Source: Chitinophaga hostae (GTDB lineage Bacteria; Bacteroidota; Bacteroidia; Chitinophagales; Chitinophagaceae). From it: a stretch of DNA of 64,000 nt. Numbering within the stretch: position 1 is the stretch's first letter; every line of letters begins with the position of its first letter. The notes beneath the pieces are model-generated. The model was not told the origin of the DNA, did no database searches, and saw only the letters and a list, made by a program, of their open reading frames with translations. Positions 10,017 to 19,495 of this stretch are shown here, one piece after another. The position numbers and the translations under genes were made by a program. Where the stretch lies: assembly GCF_018224885.1 (NCBI RefSeq), contig NZ_JAGTXB010000004.1, positions 496,001-560,000 of the forward strand. Reading direction: 5' to 3'.

Positions 10017-10616
10017 ATGAGTAAAATATTTCAACATCTCGTTTCACCTGCGGTACCTGTACCCATCGAAAATATAGATACAGACCAGATCATCCCGGCA
10101 CGGTTTCTGAAAGCAACCACCCGTGATGGTTTCGGCGAAAACCTGTTTCGTGACTGGCGCTATGAGGCTGACAATACACCGAAAGCAGATTTTGTACTCA
10201 ACAATCCCATCTATGGTGGTAAAATCCTGGTGGCTGGAAAGAACTTTGGTTGCGGTTCATCCCGCGAACACGCAGCCTGGGCTATTGCCGACGCTGGTTT
10301 TAAAGTAGTGGTGAGTAGTTTTTTTGCAGACATCTTCAAAAACAACGCACTCAATAACTTCATCCTGCCAATACAGGTTTCCGACGACTTCCTGGATAAA
10401 ATCTTCAAAGCCATTGAGGCCGATCCAAAAGCAGCGCTGGAAGTAGACCTGGAAAACCAGTTCATTAAAATCGCCGCCACCGGTGAAAAAGAGAGTTTTG
10501 ATATCAACCAGTATAAAAAAACATGCCTGTTGAACGGGTACGATGATATCGACTATTTGCTTAGTCTCCGTAAGGAAATTGAACAATACGAAACCACCAG
10601 GACATTTAATTTTTAA
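10017..10616 (+). CDS. leuD: 3-isopropylmalate dehydratase, small subunit
   Basis: Small swivel-domain subunit of isopropylmalate isomerase, partner of LeuC, 199 aa. Family motifs include [14 protein letters not shown] near the N-terminus and the substrate-binding loop [14 protein letters not shown] (about residues 77-90). Length and motif order are normal. It follows the Tam-like gene by 14 bp and is separated from leuB by a repeat-filled 109 bp spacer. Confidence 0.97.
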   Translation: MSKIFQHLVSPAVPVPIENIDTDQIIPARFLKATTRDGFGENLFRDWRYEADNTPKADFVLNNPIYGGKILVAGKNFGCGSSREHAAWAIADAGFKVVVSSFFADIFKNNALNNFILPIQVSDDFLDKIFKAIEADPKAALEVDLENQFIKIAATGEKESFDINQYKKTCLLNGYDDIDYLLSLRKEIEQYETTRTFNF

Positions 10617-10722
10617 AAGCAGAAAGCAGAAAGCAAAAAGCAGAAAGCAAAAAGCAAAATAATTTCTAACAATCGCTTAAAAACTAAAAGCTAACAACTA
10701 AAAGCTAAAAGCTAAAAAGCTA
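10613..10722. repeat. Family B array between leuD and leuB
   Basis: The left half is a run of AGAAAGC and AAAAAGC heptamers (about 10616-10659). The right half has AAAAGCT and AACAACT-like heptamers up to the leuB start. Both halves are purine-rich on the same strand, so this copy is tandem and not palindromic. It lies inside an operon. Confidence 0.75.
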
Positions 10723-10725
10723 TAT

Positions 10726-11805
10726 ATGGGTCTTGAGAAGAAAATACTAGTAATACCCGGCGATGGGATCGGACAGGAAGTGACGGCATGGGGACAGAAA
10801 GTGCTGATGACAATTGCCAAAAACTATCATCACACCTTTACCTTTGAAGAAGGTGTTATGGGCCACGTAGCCATTGAAGCTACCGGTGATCCGCTGCCTC
10901 ACGAAACATTGCAGAAAGCACGGAACTCCGATGCGATCCTGTTTGGTGCTATCGGTCATGCTAAGTATGACAACGATCCTACCCTGAAAGTAAGACCAGA
11001 ACAGGGATTACTGAAGATCAGGAAAGAACTGGGATTGTATGCTAATCTTCGCCCGATAAAATTATTCGACGAACTACTGGAAGCATCCAGCATAAAACCG
11101 GAAATACTGCGCGGCGCCGATATCCTGTTTTTCCGTGAACTGACCGGCGATGTATATTTTGGGGAAAAGATGAGAACCGCCGACCGTAATACCGCTTCCG
11201 ACCTGATGATCTATCATCGTTATGAGGTAGAACGTATTGCCCGCAAAGCGTATGATGCAGCACGCACCCGTCGTAAGAAGCTCTGCTCCGTAGATAAAGC
11301 AAACGTGCTGGAAGCAAGCCGGCTGTGGAGAGAAGTATTACAGGAAGTAGCCAAAGAATATCCCGATGTGGAAACAGAACATATGTTTATCGACAATGCC
11401 GCTATGCAGCTGATCAAAGATCCAAAACGCTTTGATGTGGTAGTTACCGGTAACCTGTTTGGCGACATCCTCACCGATGAAGCCTCCCAGATAGCAGGTT
11501 CTATGGGTATGCTGGCCTCCGCGTCTGTTGGTGACAGCATTGGTTTCTACGAGCCTATCCATGGTTCAGCACATGATATTGCCGGTAAAGGTATTGCCAA
11601 TCCGCTGGCGTCTATCCTATCTGCAGCACTGATGCTGGATATTTCATTTGGGTTGAAAACAGAATCTCAACGGGTGATCAAGGCAGTGGAAGCTACACTC
11701 AGACAAGGCTTCAGAACAATGGATATCGCTAACAAACATACTGTTAACGATTGCATTATGGGTACCGACGCCATGGGCGCCAAAGTATTGGAGAATCTGA
11801 ATTAA
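10726..11805 (+). CDS. leuB: 3-isopropylmalate dehydrogenase
   Basis: NAD-dependent oxidative decarboxylation of 3-isopropylmalate in leucine synthesis, 359 aa. Visible family elements are the IPGDGIGQEV start, the substrate stretch with conserved arginines (VRPEQGLLKIRKELGLYANL), CSVDKANVLEASRLW, the metal-binding FGDILTDEASQ, and GSAHDIAGKGIANP near the NAD site. All are intact. It is preceded by a purine-rich repeat spacer, so its ribosome binding site is repeat-derived. leuA follows 27 bp later. Confidence 0.97.
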   Translation: MGLEKKILVIPGDGIGQEVTAWGQKVLMTIAKNYHHTFTFEEGVMGHVAIEATGDPLPHETLQKARNSDAILFGAIGHAKYDNDPTLKVRPEQGLLKIRKELGLYANLRPIKLFDELLEASSIKPEILRGADILFFRELTGDVYFGEKMRTADRNTASDLMIYHRYEVERIARKAYDAARTRRKKLCSVDKANVLEASRLWREVLQEVAKEYPDVETEHMFIDNAAMQLIKDPKRFDVVVTGNLFGDILTDEASQIAGSMGMLASASVGDSIGFYEPIHGSAHDIAGKGIANPLASILSAALMLDISFGLKTESQRVIKAVEATLRQGFRTMDIANKHTVNDCIMGTDAMGAKVLENLN

Positions 11806-11832
11806 TCATTCAATAAAATTATTACACTTATC

Positions 11833-13338
11833 ATGGATAAAAATCGTGTATACGTCTTTGATACCACCTTGCGTGATGGAGAACAGGTCCCTGGCTGTCA
11901 GCTGACTACTGTGGAAAAAATTGAAGTAGCTAAAAAACTCGAAGCACTCGGCGTAGATATTATCGAAGCCGGGTTTCCTATTTCCAGCCCAGGCGATTTC
12001 CAGAGCGTAGTGGAAATTTCCAAAGCCGTTACTGAACCCGTTATTTGTGCATTAACCCGTGCCAATACCAAAGATATTGATGCCGCTGCCGACGCGTTAC
12101 GTTTTGCAAAACGTGGCCGCATCCATACCGGTATCGGTTCTTCGGATATGCACATCAAATATAAATTTAACAGCACCCGCGATGAAATACTGGAGCGTGC
12201 AGTAGCTGCCGTAAAGTATGCCCGCAAGTTTACAGATGATATAGAATTTTATGCAGAAGATGCCGGCCGCGCTGATAACGAATACCTGGCCCGCATGATC
12301 GAAGCCGTTATTGCGGCCGGTGCTACCACCGTTAACATCCCCGACACCAATGGCTACTGCCTGCCGGATCAGTATGGCGCAAAAATCAAATACCTGGTAG
12401 ATCATGTGTCCAATATCGATAAAGCCATTATTTCCGTACACTGTCATAACGACCTCGGACTGGCTACCGCCAACACCATTGCAGGTGTAATCAACGGCGC
12501 CCGCCAGGTGGAATGTACGATCAATGGTATCGGCGAGCGCGCTGGTAACACCTCTCTGGAGGAAGTGGCCATGATCCTGAAAACGCATCATGCCCTCGGT
12601 TATCATACCCAGATCAATTCGAAAGGCATCTACGAAATCAGCAACCTGGTAGAAACCATGATGCATATGCCGGTACAGCCAAACAAAGCCATTGTGGGCC
12701 GTAATGCATTTGCGCATAGCTCCGGTATCCACCAGGATGGTGTGCTGAAGCACCGCGAAAACTACGAAATCCTGAACCCGGAAGACGTAGGGATCAACTC
12801 CAACGCTATTATCCTCACCGCCCGCAGCGGCCGTCATGCACTGAAACATCACCTGTCGCGCCTGGGTTACAACCTGGAGCGCATCAACGTAGATGAAGTA
12901 TACGAACGCTTCCTGGTGATGGCCGATTCCAAAAAGGAAATCAGCGATGCCGATCTGCTGCAACTGATGGGCGACGGTGATGCAAAAACCTATGGTGAAA
13001 ACGCTATCAAAGTAACATTGCTGCAGGTAGTTTGCGGTGATCCGCTGCGCCCGATGGCCACCGTAAAACTGCGTATCAACGGCGAAGAAAGAGAAGCCAG
13101 TTCCGCAGGCAACGGCCCGGTAAACGCTACCATCAACGCTATCCACGATATTATCAAAGATGATATTGAACTCGATGAATTCAATATACAATCCATGCGC
13201 GGCGGCAGTGATGACGTCAGCAAAGTGAATATGCGCGTAAAACATAACGGACAGTCCTACTACGGTTTCGGTATCTCCACCGATATCGTTAATGCATCCG
13301 TACATGCCTATGTAGATGCGCTGAACAAGATTTATTGA
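11833..13338 (+). CDS. leuA: 2-isopropylmalate synthase
   Basis: Catalyses condensation of acetyl-CoA with 2-oxoisovalerate, the committed step of leucine synthesis. It is 501 aa, the length of the common bacterial form. The catalytic TIM barrel begins [16 protein letters not shown] and contains the metal site [11 protein letters not shown] and the [13 protein letters not shown] loop. The C-terminal roughly 130 residues form the leucine-binding regulatory domain. It ends the leu cluster and is followed by a family A palindrome with a strong terminator-like inner stem. Confidence 0.97.
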   Translation: MDKNRVYVFDTTLRDGEQVPGCQLTTVEKIEVAKKLEALGVDIIEAGFPISSPGDFQSVVEISKAVTEPVICALTRANTKDIDAAADALRFAKRGRIHTGIGSSDMHIKYKFNSTRDEILERAVAAVKYARKFTDDIEFYAEDAGRADNEYLARMIEAVIAAGATTVNIPDTNGYCLPDQYGAKIKYLVDHVSNIDKAIISVHCHNDLGLATANTIAGVINGARQVECTINGIGERAGNTSLEEVAMILKTHHALGYHTQINSKGIYEISNLVETMMHMPVQPNKAIVGRNAFAHSSGIHQDGVLKHRENYEILNPEDVGINSNAIILTARSGRHALKHHLSRLGYNLERINVDEVYERFLVMADSKKEISDADLLQLMGDGDAKTYGENAIKVTLLQVVCGDPLRPMATVKLRINGEEREASSAGNGPVNATINAIHDIIKDDIELDEFNIQSMRGGSDDVSKVNMRVKHNGQSYYGFGISTDIVNASVHAYVDALNKIY

Positions 13339-13341
13339 ACC

Positions 13342-13596
13342 AGCTTTTAGCCATTAGCTTTTAGCTGTTAGCAAGCGGATATTGTCTTGCCCAGGATTAG
13401 ACTGATTAGACTGATTAAGAGGATTTTATCATTTTGATTTTATAAGATAAAAAGATTAGCGAAGATAGATGGAGATATATACCATCGGTCTTCGCTAATC
13501 TTTTTTTAATCAAAAAAAATAATCCTGAAAATCGTCATAATCAGTCTAATCCTGGGCAAGACAATATCCGCTTGCTAAAAGCTAACAGCTAACAGC
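13342..13596. repeat. Composite family B plus A palindrome after leuA (copy A1)
   Basis: Outer heptamer arms (AGCTTTT, AGCCATT, AGCTGTT) enclose inverted copies of GCGGATATTGTC joined to TTGCCCAGGATTAGACTGAT; roughly 40 bp of arm is a perfect inverted repeat (about 13370-13410 with 13535-13577). This copy has one extra GATTAGACT nonamer in the left arm. In the middle, a 15 bp stem (13451-13465 with 13489-13503) is followed by a T run. It fills the 314 bp spacer to the next gene. Confidence 0.9.
13451..13507 (+). terminator. Intrinsic terminator within repeat A1, end of leu operon
   Basis: The perfect 15 bp stem AAAGATTAGCGAAGA with TCTTCGCTAATCTTT is followed by further T residues. The stem is A-rich on its 5-prime side, so it could act in both directions. 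Confidence 0.65.
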
Positions 13597-13652
13597 TGAT
13601 GTAACCTTTCCCCTTCTCGCCCGTTCAACAGGATAAGTAATATTTTTCCCCG

Positions 13653-14042
13653 ATGAGAACGGTGTTTATATCCCTGTTACTATTTTTTATATTTTCTGGC
13701 TGTCAGAAGTCAGACGATGGCTGTTCACAATACCAGCCGGGCAATATCAGTGGAGTGCGGTACATGGGCACCTCTTCTGAGGCCGCGGACCAGGATGGTG
13801 CTTTTTTTGACCTGAGTTGTGTGATGCCAAGCAGCTGTACTGCTATTAATAAAGTCTACGAATCCAGGGAAGGCAATGTTGTTAAGGTGGGGGTGGAAAC
13901 TGTTTATAATAAATGCGCGGTATGCCCCGAAGTACCGGTAACGCAAACCAAGACCTATGTTTTTGTTCCCCGTGGCGCCGGTACTTATTATATCAAATGG
14001 CAGGGACTCCCTGATCGTGTGGATACCGTAGTTATCCGGTAG
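13653..14042 (+). CDS. Small cysteine-containing lipoprotein, unknown function
   Basis: 129 aa. A short signal peptide ends in a lipobox (FSGC, cysteine at residue 17), so the mature protein should be membrane-anchored. Further cysteines at about 23, 55, 61, 88 and 91 could form disulfides or bind metal. No family is recognised. It lies between the leu-operon terminator region and a convergent VanX-type peptidase, two bases from that gene's stop. Single-gene unit. Confidence 0.75.
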   Translation: MRTVFISLLLFFIFSGCQKSDDGCSQYQPGNISGVRYMGTSSEAADQDGAFFDLSCVMPSSCTAINKVYESREGNVVKVGVETVYNKCAVCPEVPVTQTKTYVFVPRGAGTYYIKWQGLPDRVDTVVIR

Positions 14043-14044
14043 TA

Positions 14045-14722
14045 TTAAAAGAAGATATCCATCAGCGGGTATTTTTTATAGTCGGGCAAATAGTAATGCC
14101 ACCATTCTGTAGAGCTTCCCTTAAATCCAAATTGTATCATGGTATCCCGCAGCAGCTTGCGGTTGGCCGCCACCGCAGGGTCGGAAGGATTATAGTTTTC
14201 ATGTGCTTTTGTGGTAAAGTCATCGAAGTCCGTAGGCATCGCCACGGGCTTATTTGTTTTCAGACTTATCATGCTCAGGTCTACCGCTACGCCGCGGTTA
14301 TGCCCTGATCCTTTCCTGGGATCGGCTGCATAGAGGTCGTTCGGGACAATCTTAAACATTGCTTCCGTTACATGATAGGGGCGGTAGGCGTCGAAGATCA
14401 GTAATCCATATCCTTTTTTGTGCAATGCTGCCTGTACTGCCCTGAGCGCTTTGGCAGCAGGTAGCCGCAGGTAGATATCTGTTTTGGTATAAAGCCGTTG
14501 TTTAGTGAAATTGTTGGTGGTAGCATAGCGAACATCTTTCCGGATCCCGGGGATGTATTGTTCCAGGTTTACCAGTCGCTGGTTGCTGTCGGCTTTTACC
14601 AGCTGATCATATTGTTGCCGGTTGCCGAGGACTGCCAGTCCATACTTGTTTACCGGTATTTTTTGTGCAGAAGCGGCGCCTGAAATGGCCCATAGGAGAG
14701 TTGCTGCCAGGAATATTCTCAT
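14045..14722 (-). CDS. D-alanyl-D-alanine dipeptidase, VanX/DdpX family (M15D)
   Basis: 225 aa secreted zinc peptidase. A signal peptide (residues 1-19, ending ASAQ) is followed by the M15D core: DAYRPYHV, the zinc motif GSGHNRGVAVDLS (His and Asp ligands), and the C-terminal STEWWHY with the catalytic Glu and third ligand His. These enzymes cleave D-Ala-D-Ala released during peptidoglycan turnover. There is no vanHA ligase/dehydrogenase set nearby, so a cell-wall recycling or nutrient role is more likely than glycopeptide resistance. Confidence 0.92.
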   Translation of the reverse strand: MRIFLAATLLWAISGAASAQKIPVNKYGLAVLGNRQQYDQLVKADSNQRLVNLEQYIPGIRKDVRYATTNNFTKQRLYTKTDIYLRLPAAKALRAVQAALHKKGYGLLIFDAYRPYHVTEAMFKIVPNDLYAADPRKGSGHNRGVAVDLSMISLKTNKPVAMPTDFDDFTTKAHENYNPSDPAVAANRKLLRDTMIQFGFKGSSTEWWHYYLPDYKKYPLMDIFF

Positions 14723-14866
14723 GCCCTTAAAATTCCGGAAAAAGGGTCAAAATCCTGCGGAATTATTGAATTTTGCGAAAATTAGGCAAGAAAGTATGAA
14801 ATACAGTGAAAATACAATTGCAATCGCCTTATTTTAATAGGTATTTTAGAACCCTTAAAATTTTTA

Positions 14867-15652
14867 ATGATGGAACTGTTCAGATTAGATAACAAAGTAG
14901 CGGTTATCACAGGTGGTGGTAGCGGCATAGGACAGGCAATAGCGAAAACATTTGGCGCACAGGGTGCACAGGTGCACATTATAGAGCTGAATGAGGATGG
15001 CGGTAAAGCTACAGCGGAAGAAATCAGGGCGGCAGGTGGCCAGGCTACCGTACATGGCTGCAATGTAGCCGACCAGGCAGCAGTGATTGCGGTGATGGAC
15101 GGTATTGCGAAAACAGCCGGTAAACTGGATATCCTGGTAAACTGTGCGGGGATTGCGCACGTAGGCAACCTGGAAAATGCAGCTGAACAGGACTTCGACA
15201 GGGTGTACCAGGTAAATGTAAAAGGTACCTATAACTGCATGTATGCGGTCATTAAACAAATGAAAACACAAGGGGGCGGTGTGATCCTCAACGTAGCATC
15301 TATCGCTTCCAGCGTGGGTATACCGGACCGGTTCGCCTACTCTATGAGTAAAGGAGCGGTGCTGACCATGACTTTATCGGTAGCGAAAGACTACCTGGGC
15401 GCTAACATCCGTTGCAACTGCGTATCCCCGGCCAGGGTGCATACACCGTTTGTAGACGGATTCATCGCAAAAAATTATCCCGGAAAAGAAGCGGAAATGT
15501 TTGAAAAACTGAGCAAAACACAACCGATCGGCCGCATGGCAAAACCTGTGGAAGTGGGTAACCTGGCGTTATTCCTGTGCTCCGATGAAGCAGGGTTTAT
15601 TACCGGTTCCGATTATCCGATTGATGGTGGATTTATCAGGCTTAATAATTAA
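14867..15652 (+). CDS. SDR-family dehydrogenase, probable 2-keto-3-deoxy-L-fuconate dehydrogenase
   Basis: 261 aa classical short-chain dehydrogenase. The cofactor loop TGGGSGIGQ is near residue 16, the catalytic serine sits in NVASIASS, and the catalytic YxxxK is in AYSMSKGAV. The start is either of two adjacent ATG codons. It is the first gene of a cluster encoding an FAH hydrolase, mutarotase, lactonase, second SDR and sugar permease. In the oxidative L-fucose pathway an SDR of this type oxidises 2-keto-3-deoxy-L-fuconate to the diketo acid, the substrate of the FAH hydrolase; this step is assigned by context, and the SDR family alone is certain. Confidence 0.82.
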   Translation: MMELFRLDNKVAVITGGGSGIGQAIAKTFGAQGAQVHIIELNEDGGKATAEEIRAAGGQATVHGCNVADQAAVIAVMDGIAKTAGKLDILVNCAGIAHVGNLENAAEQDFDRVYQVNVKGTYNCMYAVIKQMKTQGGGVILNVASIASSVGIPDRFAYSMSKGAVLTMTLSVAKDYLGANIRCNCVSPARVHTPFVDGFIAKNYPGKEAEMFEKLSKTQPIGRMAKPVEVGNLALFLCSDEAGFITGSDYPIDGGFIRLNN

Positions 15653-15726
15653 TGCGATGAGGTTTCTAAGTGCGGACGATTACCCGTATCTTTCAAGATA
15701 TTCATTCATTAATTTTTAGTTATATC

Positions 15727-16479
15727 ATGCAACATTTTCGAATAGGGCTGGCAATAGCAATAGCCATATTATCTGCCTGTAATTCCGGGAACCCGAATGC
15801 TAACGGTAACGCAGCTACGGATACGGCTGCTGCCGTACATCCTGCTACACCGGCGGGTTCCATAGCAGTGACCATTACAAACCGTGAAAAAGATACGGCC
15901 CTGGTGACCATCAAGTTTAAGATGAATGGCCAGGAAAAAGAAAAAGTATTTGAACAAACTATTTTGAAAGATGCCTCAGACGACGACCTGTACAAAGTAT
16001 TGTGGGATGCTCCCAACAGCGCTTATGTAGGGGTACTGAAAGCGAATCATCAGCCACGTTATTATCACGCTTCCGTATCGGATAAAAACGACCTGAAAAT
16101 ATTATGGTTTGCTTCTCCTTCTGAACGTATCTGGGGTTACATGGAAAACACCATGGGACTGGGTAAAGTTTCGGCCGGCGGTAACCTGGTGCAGAAGTAC
16201 AGCAAAAATATTCAGTCAGGAAAGATCCTGGCCGATTTTATTGCAGAAATCAAACCGGATGCATCGCCCGATAGCCTGGAACTGTACGTGGAATTCGGTG
16301 GTTTGAGAAAAAGCATGTTTATGGCGGTGCCGAAAGGAGCGAAAGCTGTGATCCAGCCAACAGGGCAGGATGATCACGTATACTTCTCCTTTGTAACCGA
16401 CAATAAAGCAGAACCGGTAATTGATCTCCATGTGGAAAATGGCCGGCTGCAGGTAAAAACATTGAAAGAAATCAAGTAA
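15727..16479 (+). CDS. Lipoprotein of unknown function in sugar-acid operon
   Basis: 250 aa counted from the ATG at 15727. That start gives a clean signal peptide with lipobox (ILSAC), whereas the upstream GTG extension (15670) would add an unlikely 19 residues. The mature protein begins with an Ala/Asn/Thr-rich linker and then a beta-rich domain with no recognised family. It sits between the SDR and FAH hydrolase genes, with 24 bp to the next gene, so it is probably co-expressed with the catabolic enzymes. A surface or periplasmic role in substrate capture is possible but unsupported by motif. Confidence 0.72.
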   Translation: MQHFRIGLAIAIAILSACNSGNPNANGNAATDTAAAVHPATPAGSIAVTITNREKDTALVTIKFKMNGQEKEKVFEQTILKDASDDDLYKVLWDAPNSAYVGVLKANHQPRYYHASVSDKNDLKILWFASPSERIWGYMENTMGLGKVSAGGNLVQKYSKNIQSGKILADFIAEIKPDASPDSLELYVEFGGLRKSMFMAVPKGAKAVIQPTGQDDHVYFSFVTDNKAEPVIDLHVENGRLQVKTLKEIK

Positions 16480-16503
16480 GCATAACAAATAAAAAATATT
16501 GAA

Positions 16504-17355
16504 ATGAAACTGATCAGGTTTGGTTTACCGGGAGAAGAAAAACCGGGTGTTGTAACAGATGCAGGTATGTTCGACGTAAGTGCATTTGGTGAAGATTACG
16601 GAGAAAAATTCCTGGCTACAGACGGGTTGACCCGCTTGTCTGCCTGGTTTTCCGCACATGCCGGCGAATGCCCGCAGGTACCTGCCGGTACCCGCCTGGG
16701 AGCGCCGCTGCAACGTCCATCCAAAATTATCTGCATCGGTCTTAACTACGCCGATCATGCCCGGGAAACCAATGCTGCTATCCCGGCAGAACCGATCGTG
16801 TTTTTCAAAAGCACTACTGCACTGGTAGGCCCTAACGATGACCTGGTGATTCCACGCAACAGTCAGAAAACTGACTGGGAAGTGGAACTGGCTGTGGTAA
16901 TCGGTAAAAAGGCCAGCTATATAGAAGAGAAAGATGCGTTGGATTACGTAGCGGGTTACTGCCTGCACAACGATTACAGCGAAAGAGCTTTCCAGATCGA
17001 AAGAGGCGGTCAGTGGGTAAAGGGAAAAAGCTGCGATACGTTTGCTCCCCTTGGCCCTTGGATGGCTACGAAAGATGAAATAGCAGATGTAAACAATCTT
17101 CGTTTATGGCTCACCGTTAACGGCCAGAAAATGCAGGATGGCAACACTTCCAATTTCATTTTCAATGTTCCGTTCGTAGTGGCTTACCTGAGCCAGTTTA
17201 TGACCCTGCTCCCGGGAGATGTTATCTCTACCGGCACACCGGCAGGTGTGGGCCTGGGTATGAATCCGCAGGTGTATATCAAAGCAGGTGATGTGATTGA
17301 ACTGGGTATCGATGGCCTGGGTACTTCCAAACAAACGGCAGTAGCATTTAAATAA
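16504..17355 (+). CDS. Fumarylacetoacetate hydrolase-family protein, probable 2,4-diketo-3-deoxy-L-fuconate hydrolase
   Basis: 283 aa with the FAH fold in the C-terminal two thirds. Metal-ligand motifs are visible: DWEVELAVVIG (Glu-x-Glu), NDYSERAFQ (Asp), and the STGTPAGVG loop late in the protein. GLNYADHARE is the family N-terminal motif. In the oxidative 6-deoxysugar pathway this enzyme splits the diketo acid to pyruvate and lactate. The neighbours (SDRs, mutarotase, lactonase, permease) fit that step. It is followed five bases later by the mutarotase gene. Confidence 0.85.
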   Translation: MKLIRFGLPGEEKPGVVTDAGMFDVSAFGEDYGEKFLATDGLTRLSAWFSAHAGECPQVPAGTRLGAPLQRPSKIICIGLNYADHARETNAAIPAEPIVFFKSTTALVGPNDDLVIPRNSQKTDWEVELAVVIGKKASYIEEKDALDYVAGYCLHNDYSERAFQIERGGQWVKGKSCDTFAPLGPWMATKDEIADVNNLRLWLTVNGQKMQDGNTSNFIFNVPFVVAYLSQFMTLLPGDVISTGTPAGVGLGMNPQVYIKAGDVIELGIDGLGTSKQTAVAFK

Positions 17356-17360
17356 TAAGT

Positions 17361-17690
17361 ATGAAAAGATATTGCCTGGCACTGGACCTGGTGGATGATC
17401 CGCAGATGATCAGCGAATATGAAGCATATCACCGCAAGGTATCTGCTGAAATAAAGAAAAGTATCACAGACAGTGGTATTACCGTCATGGATATTTACCG
17501 CGCCGGTAACCGCCTGTTTATGATCATGGAAGTAGACGACACCTTCTCTTTTGAACGTAAAGATGCCATGGATGCCGCTAATCCTGCCGTGCAGGTATGG
17601 GAGCAGCTGATGTGGAAATACCAGCAGGCATTGCCGGTAGCGAAAGAAGGAGAGAAGTGGATTATTATGGACCAGATCTTTACATTATAA
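17361..17690 (+). CDS. L-rhamnose/L-fucose mutarotase, RhaM-type
   Basis: 109 aa, matching the single-domain RhaM (DUF718) family that interconverts the alpha and beta anomers of 6-deoxyhexoses. The family pattern is visible: AYHRKVSAEIKKSITDSGIT, then YRAGNRLFMIMEVDD, then WEQLMWKYQ, including the conserved His, Gly-Asn-Arg-Leu and Trp. It is five bases after the FAH hydrolase gene. RhaM-type proteins occur in both rhamnose and fucose clusters, so it does not settle the substrate. Confidence 0.87.
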   Translation: MKRYCLALDLVDDPQMISEYEAYHRKVSAEIKKSITDSGITVMDIYRAGNRLFMIMEVDDTFSFERKDAMDAANPAVQVWEQLMWKYQQALPVAKEGEKWIIMDQIFTL

Positions 17691-17792
17691 AGAATTACGA
17701 ATTATGAATTACGGAATGTGCAGGAGATAGGTGTTTGCAAAAGGATTGTAATTCGTAATCAACAGCTGTAGTTCGTAATTCGTAATTCCTAA
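17690..17792. repeat. Family C heptamer palindrome between mutarotase and lactonase genes
   Basis: The left arm reads GAATTAC, GAATTAT, GAATTAC in 7-nt steps from 17692. The right arm is the complementary GTAATTC, GTAATTC form ending near 17789. The loop is about 40 bp. It lies inside the operon, directly after the mutarotase stop codon. Confidence 0.8.
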
Positions 17793-17804
17793 TTTATTCT
17801 TTAC

Positions 17805-18632
17805 ATGGTTATTGACGCACACCAACATTTCTGGCAATATGAGCCTGTCCGCGACGCCTGGATAGATGAATCTATGGAGGTGATCCGCCGGGATTTTTTA
17901 CCGGAAGACCTGGCGCCGGTACTGGAAGAGAACGGCGTTCACGGCTGTATAGCCGTACAGGCCGACCAGTCGCCCAACGAAACCGCCTTTTTGTTATCAC
18001 TGGCGGAAAAGCACGATTTTATCAAAGGGGTAGTGGGATGGATCGATCTGCGTGCCGATAATATTAGCGGGCAATTGTCGCAATATGCGCAACATCCGAA
18101 GCTGAAAGGTTTTCGGCATATTGTACAAGGGGAGCCGGATAACCGGTTTATCCTGGGCGAGCATTTTTGCCGTGGCATCAAAGCACTGTCGCAGCACCAG
18201 TTTACCTATGATATTCTCGTATATCCGAAACAGTTACCTGCGGTAGAAGAATTTGTAGTGCAGTTTCCGGAACAGGCGCTGATCATTGATCACCTGGCCA
18301 AACCGGATGTAAAAGCCGGTGAGCTGGCAGCATGGGCAGCACATATGCGTCGCATTGCACAGTCACCGCATGTATACTGTAAGCTGAGCGGCCTTGTAAC
18401 AGAAGCCGACTGGCAGCAGTGGGAACCGGCACATTTCAGGCCCTTCCTGGAAGTGGCGTTGGAAGCCTTTGGTGCAAACAGGTTGCTGTATGGTTCCGAT
18501 TGGCCCGTATGCCTGGTGGCAGCGGAATACCACGAGGTAAAAGGAATCGTTACAGATTTTATCAGCACCTTATCAACAACAGAACAATATCAGATAATGG
18601 GAGGAAACGCGCTCTCATTTTATCATCTATAA
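17805..18632 (+). CDS. Amidohydrolase-superfamily lactonase, probable L-fuconolactonase
   Basis: 275 aa, COG3618-type amidohydrolase. It opens with the metal motif DAHQHFW (His-x-His) and ends with the metal-binding Asp in YGSDWPV; VQADQSPNET and GFRHIVQGEPDNRF are further family stretches. Members hydrolyse L-fucono- or L-rhamnono-lactone to the acid, which follows the sugar dehydrogenase step. The neighbouring SDR, mutarotase and permease support this. The specific lactone cannot be told from sequence. Confidence 0.86.
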   Translation: MVIDAHQHFWQYEPVRDAWIDESMEVIRRDFLPEDLAPVLEENGVHGCIAVQADQSPNETAFLLSLAEKHDFIKGVVGWIDLRADNISGQLSQYAQHPKLKGFRHIVQGEPDNRFILGEHFCRGIKALSQHQFTYDILVYPKQLPAVEEFVVQFPEQALIIDHLAKPDVKAGELAAWAAHMRRIAQSPHVYCKLSGLVTEADWQQWEPAHFRPFLEVALEAFGANRLLYGSDWPVCLVAAEYHEVKGIVTDFISTLSTTEQYQIMGGNALSFYHL

Positions 18633-18652
18633 AAAATAATATCATACAAACT

Positions 18653-19435
18653 ATGGATTTAGGATTACAGGAGAAAGTGATCATTGTTACCGGTGGCGCT
18701 AAAGGAATCGGGGAAGCTATTTCAAAACTGGTAGCAGCAGAAGGTGGCATTGCAGTTATCGCCGGCAGAAGTACCGCAGATAATGAAAAAACCGTCAACG
18801 ACATAATTGCGGCCGGTGGCAGGGCATTGGCCATTACTGCAGAGCTGGGAAAAGTGGAGGATTGTAAAAAAGTAATCGCTGAAACCGTAGCAAAGTATGG
18901 TAAGATCGACGGACTGGTAAACAATGCCGGCGCCAATGATGGCGTAGGTCTTGAGAACGGCAGCCCGGAAAGATTTATGCAGTCGTTACAGAACAACTTA
19001 TCCCACTACTATAACCTGGCCCATTTCGCATTACCCTACCTGAAAGTTACCAAAGGAAATATAGTGAACATCGGCTCAAAAGTAGCCAGCACCGGCCAGG
19101 GTAATACCAGCGGCTATGCTGCCTCTAAGGGCGCTATCAATGCATTGACCCGTGAATGGGCAGTGGAAATGCTGCCGTACTCTATCCGTATCAATACCGT
19201 GATTCCGGCCGAAGTATGGACGCCACTGTACGAAACATGGATTAACTCTTTACCTGATCCACAGGAGAAACTGGCGTCTATTACCGCCAAAATTCCATTT
19301 GAAAAGAGAATGACCACTTCAACAGAAATTGCCAATACAACGGTATTCCTGCTGTCGCCACGTTCATCACATACAACCGGACAAATAGTATACGTAGACG
19401 GTGGTTACACACACCTCGACAGATCCATCAGCTAA
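18653..19435 (+). CDS. SDR-family dehydrogenase, probable L-fucose (aldose) 1-dehydrogenase
   Basis: 260 aa from the ATG at 18653, which starts the family-typical MDLGLQEKVIIVTGG; the frame is open further upstream into the lactonase gene, but that extension is only overlap. Cofactor loop TGGAKGIGE, NNAG motif, catalytic Ser in NIGSKVAS, and YxxxK in GYAASKGA. In this pathway one SDR oxidises the free sugar to the lactone, which the preceding lactonase opens. Assignment of the two SDRs to the two oxidation steps is by analogy and might be swapped. Confidence 0.82.
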   Translation: MDLGLQEKVIIVTGGAKGIGEAISKLVAAEGGIAVIAGRSTADNEKTVNDIIAAGGRALAITAELGKVEDCKKVIAETVAKYGKIDGLVNNAGANDGVGLENGSPERFMQSLQNNLSHYYNLAHFALPYLKVTKGNIVNIGSKVASTGQGNTSGYAASKGAINALTREWAVEMLPYSIRINTVIPAEVWTPLYETWINSLPDPQEKLASITAKIPFEKRMTTSTEIANTTVFLLSPRSSHTTGQIVYVDGGYTHLDRSIS

Positions 19436-19495
19436 GGAACAGAGCCAAACTCACGTTATCATTATACATTCACCTGAAACATTAAATTCTTCGTT

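Noticed and set aside
12097..13305. 402-codon open frame antisense to leuA
   Set aside because: It lies entirely opposite a clear 2-isopropylmalate synthase gene; its translation has no family resemblance and odd composition.
14045..14722. Vancomycin resistance locus
   Set aside because: Only a VanX-like dipeptidase is present; no vanH, vanA or regulatory genes nearby.
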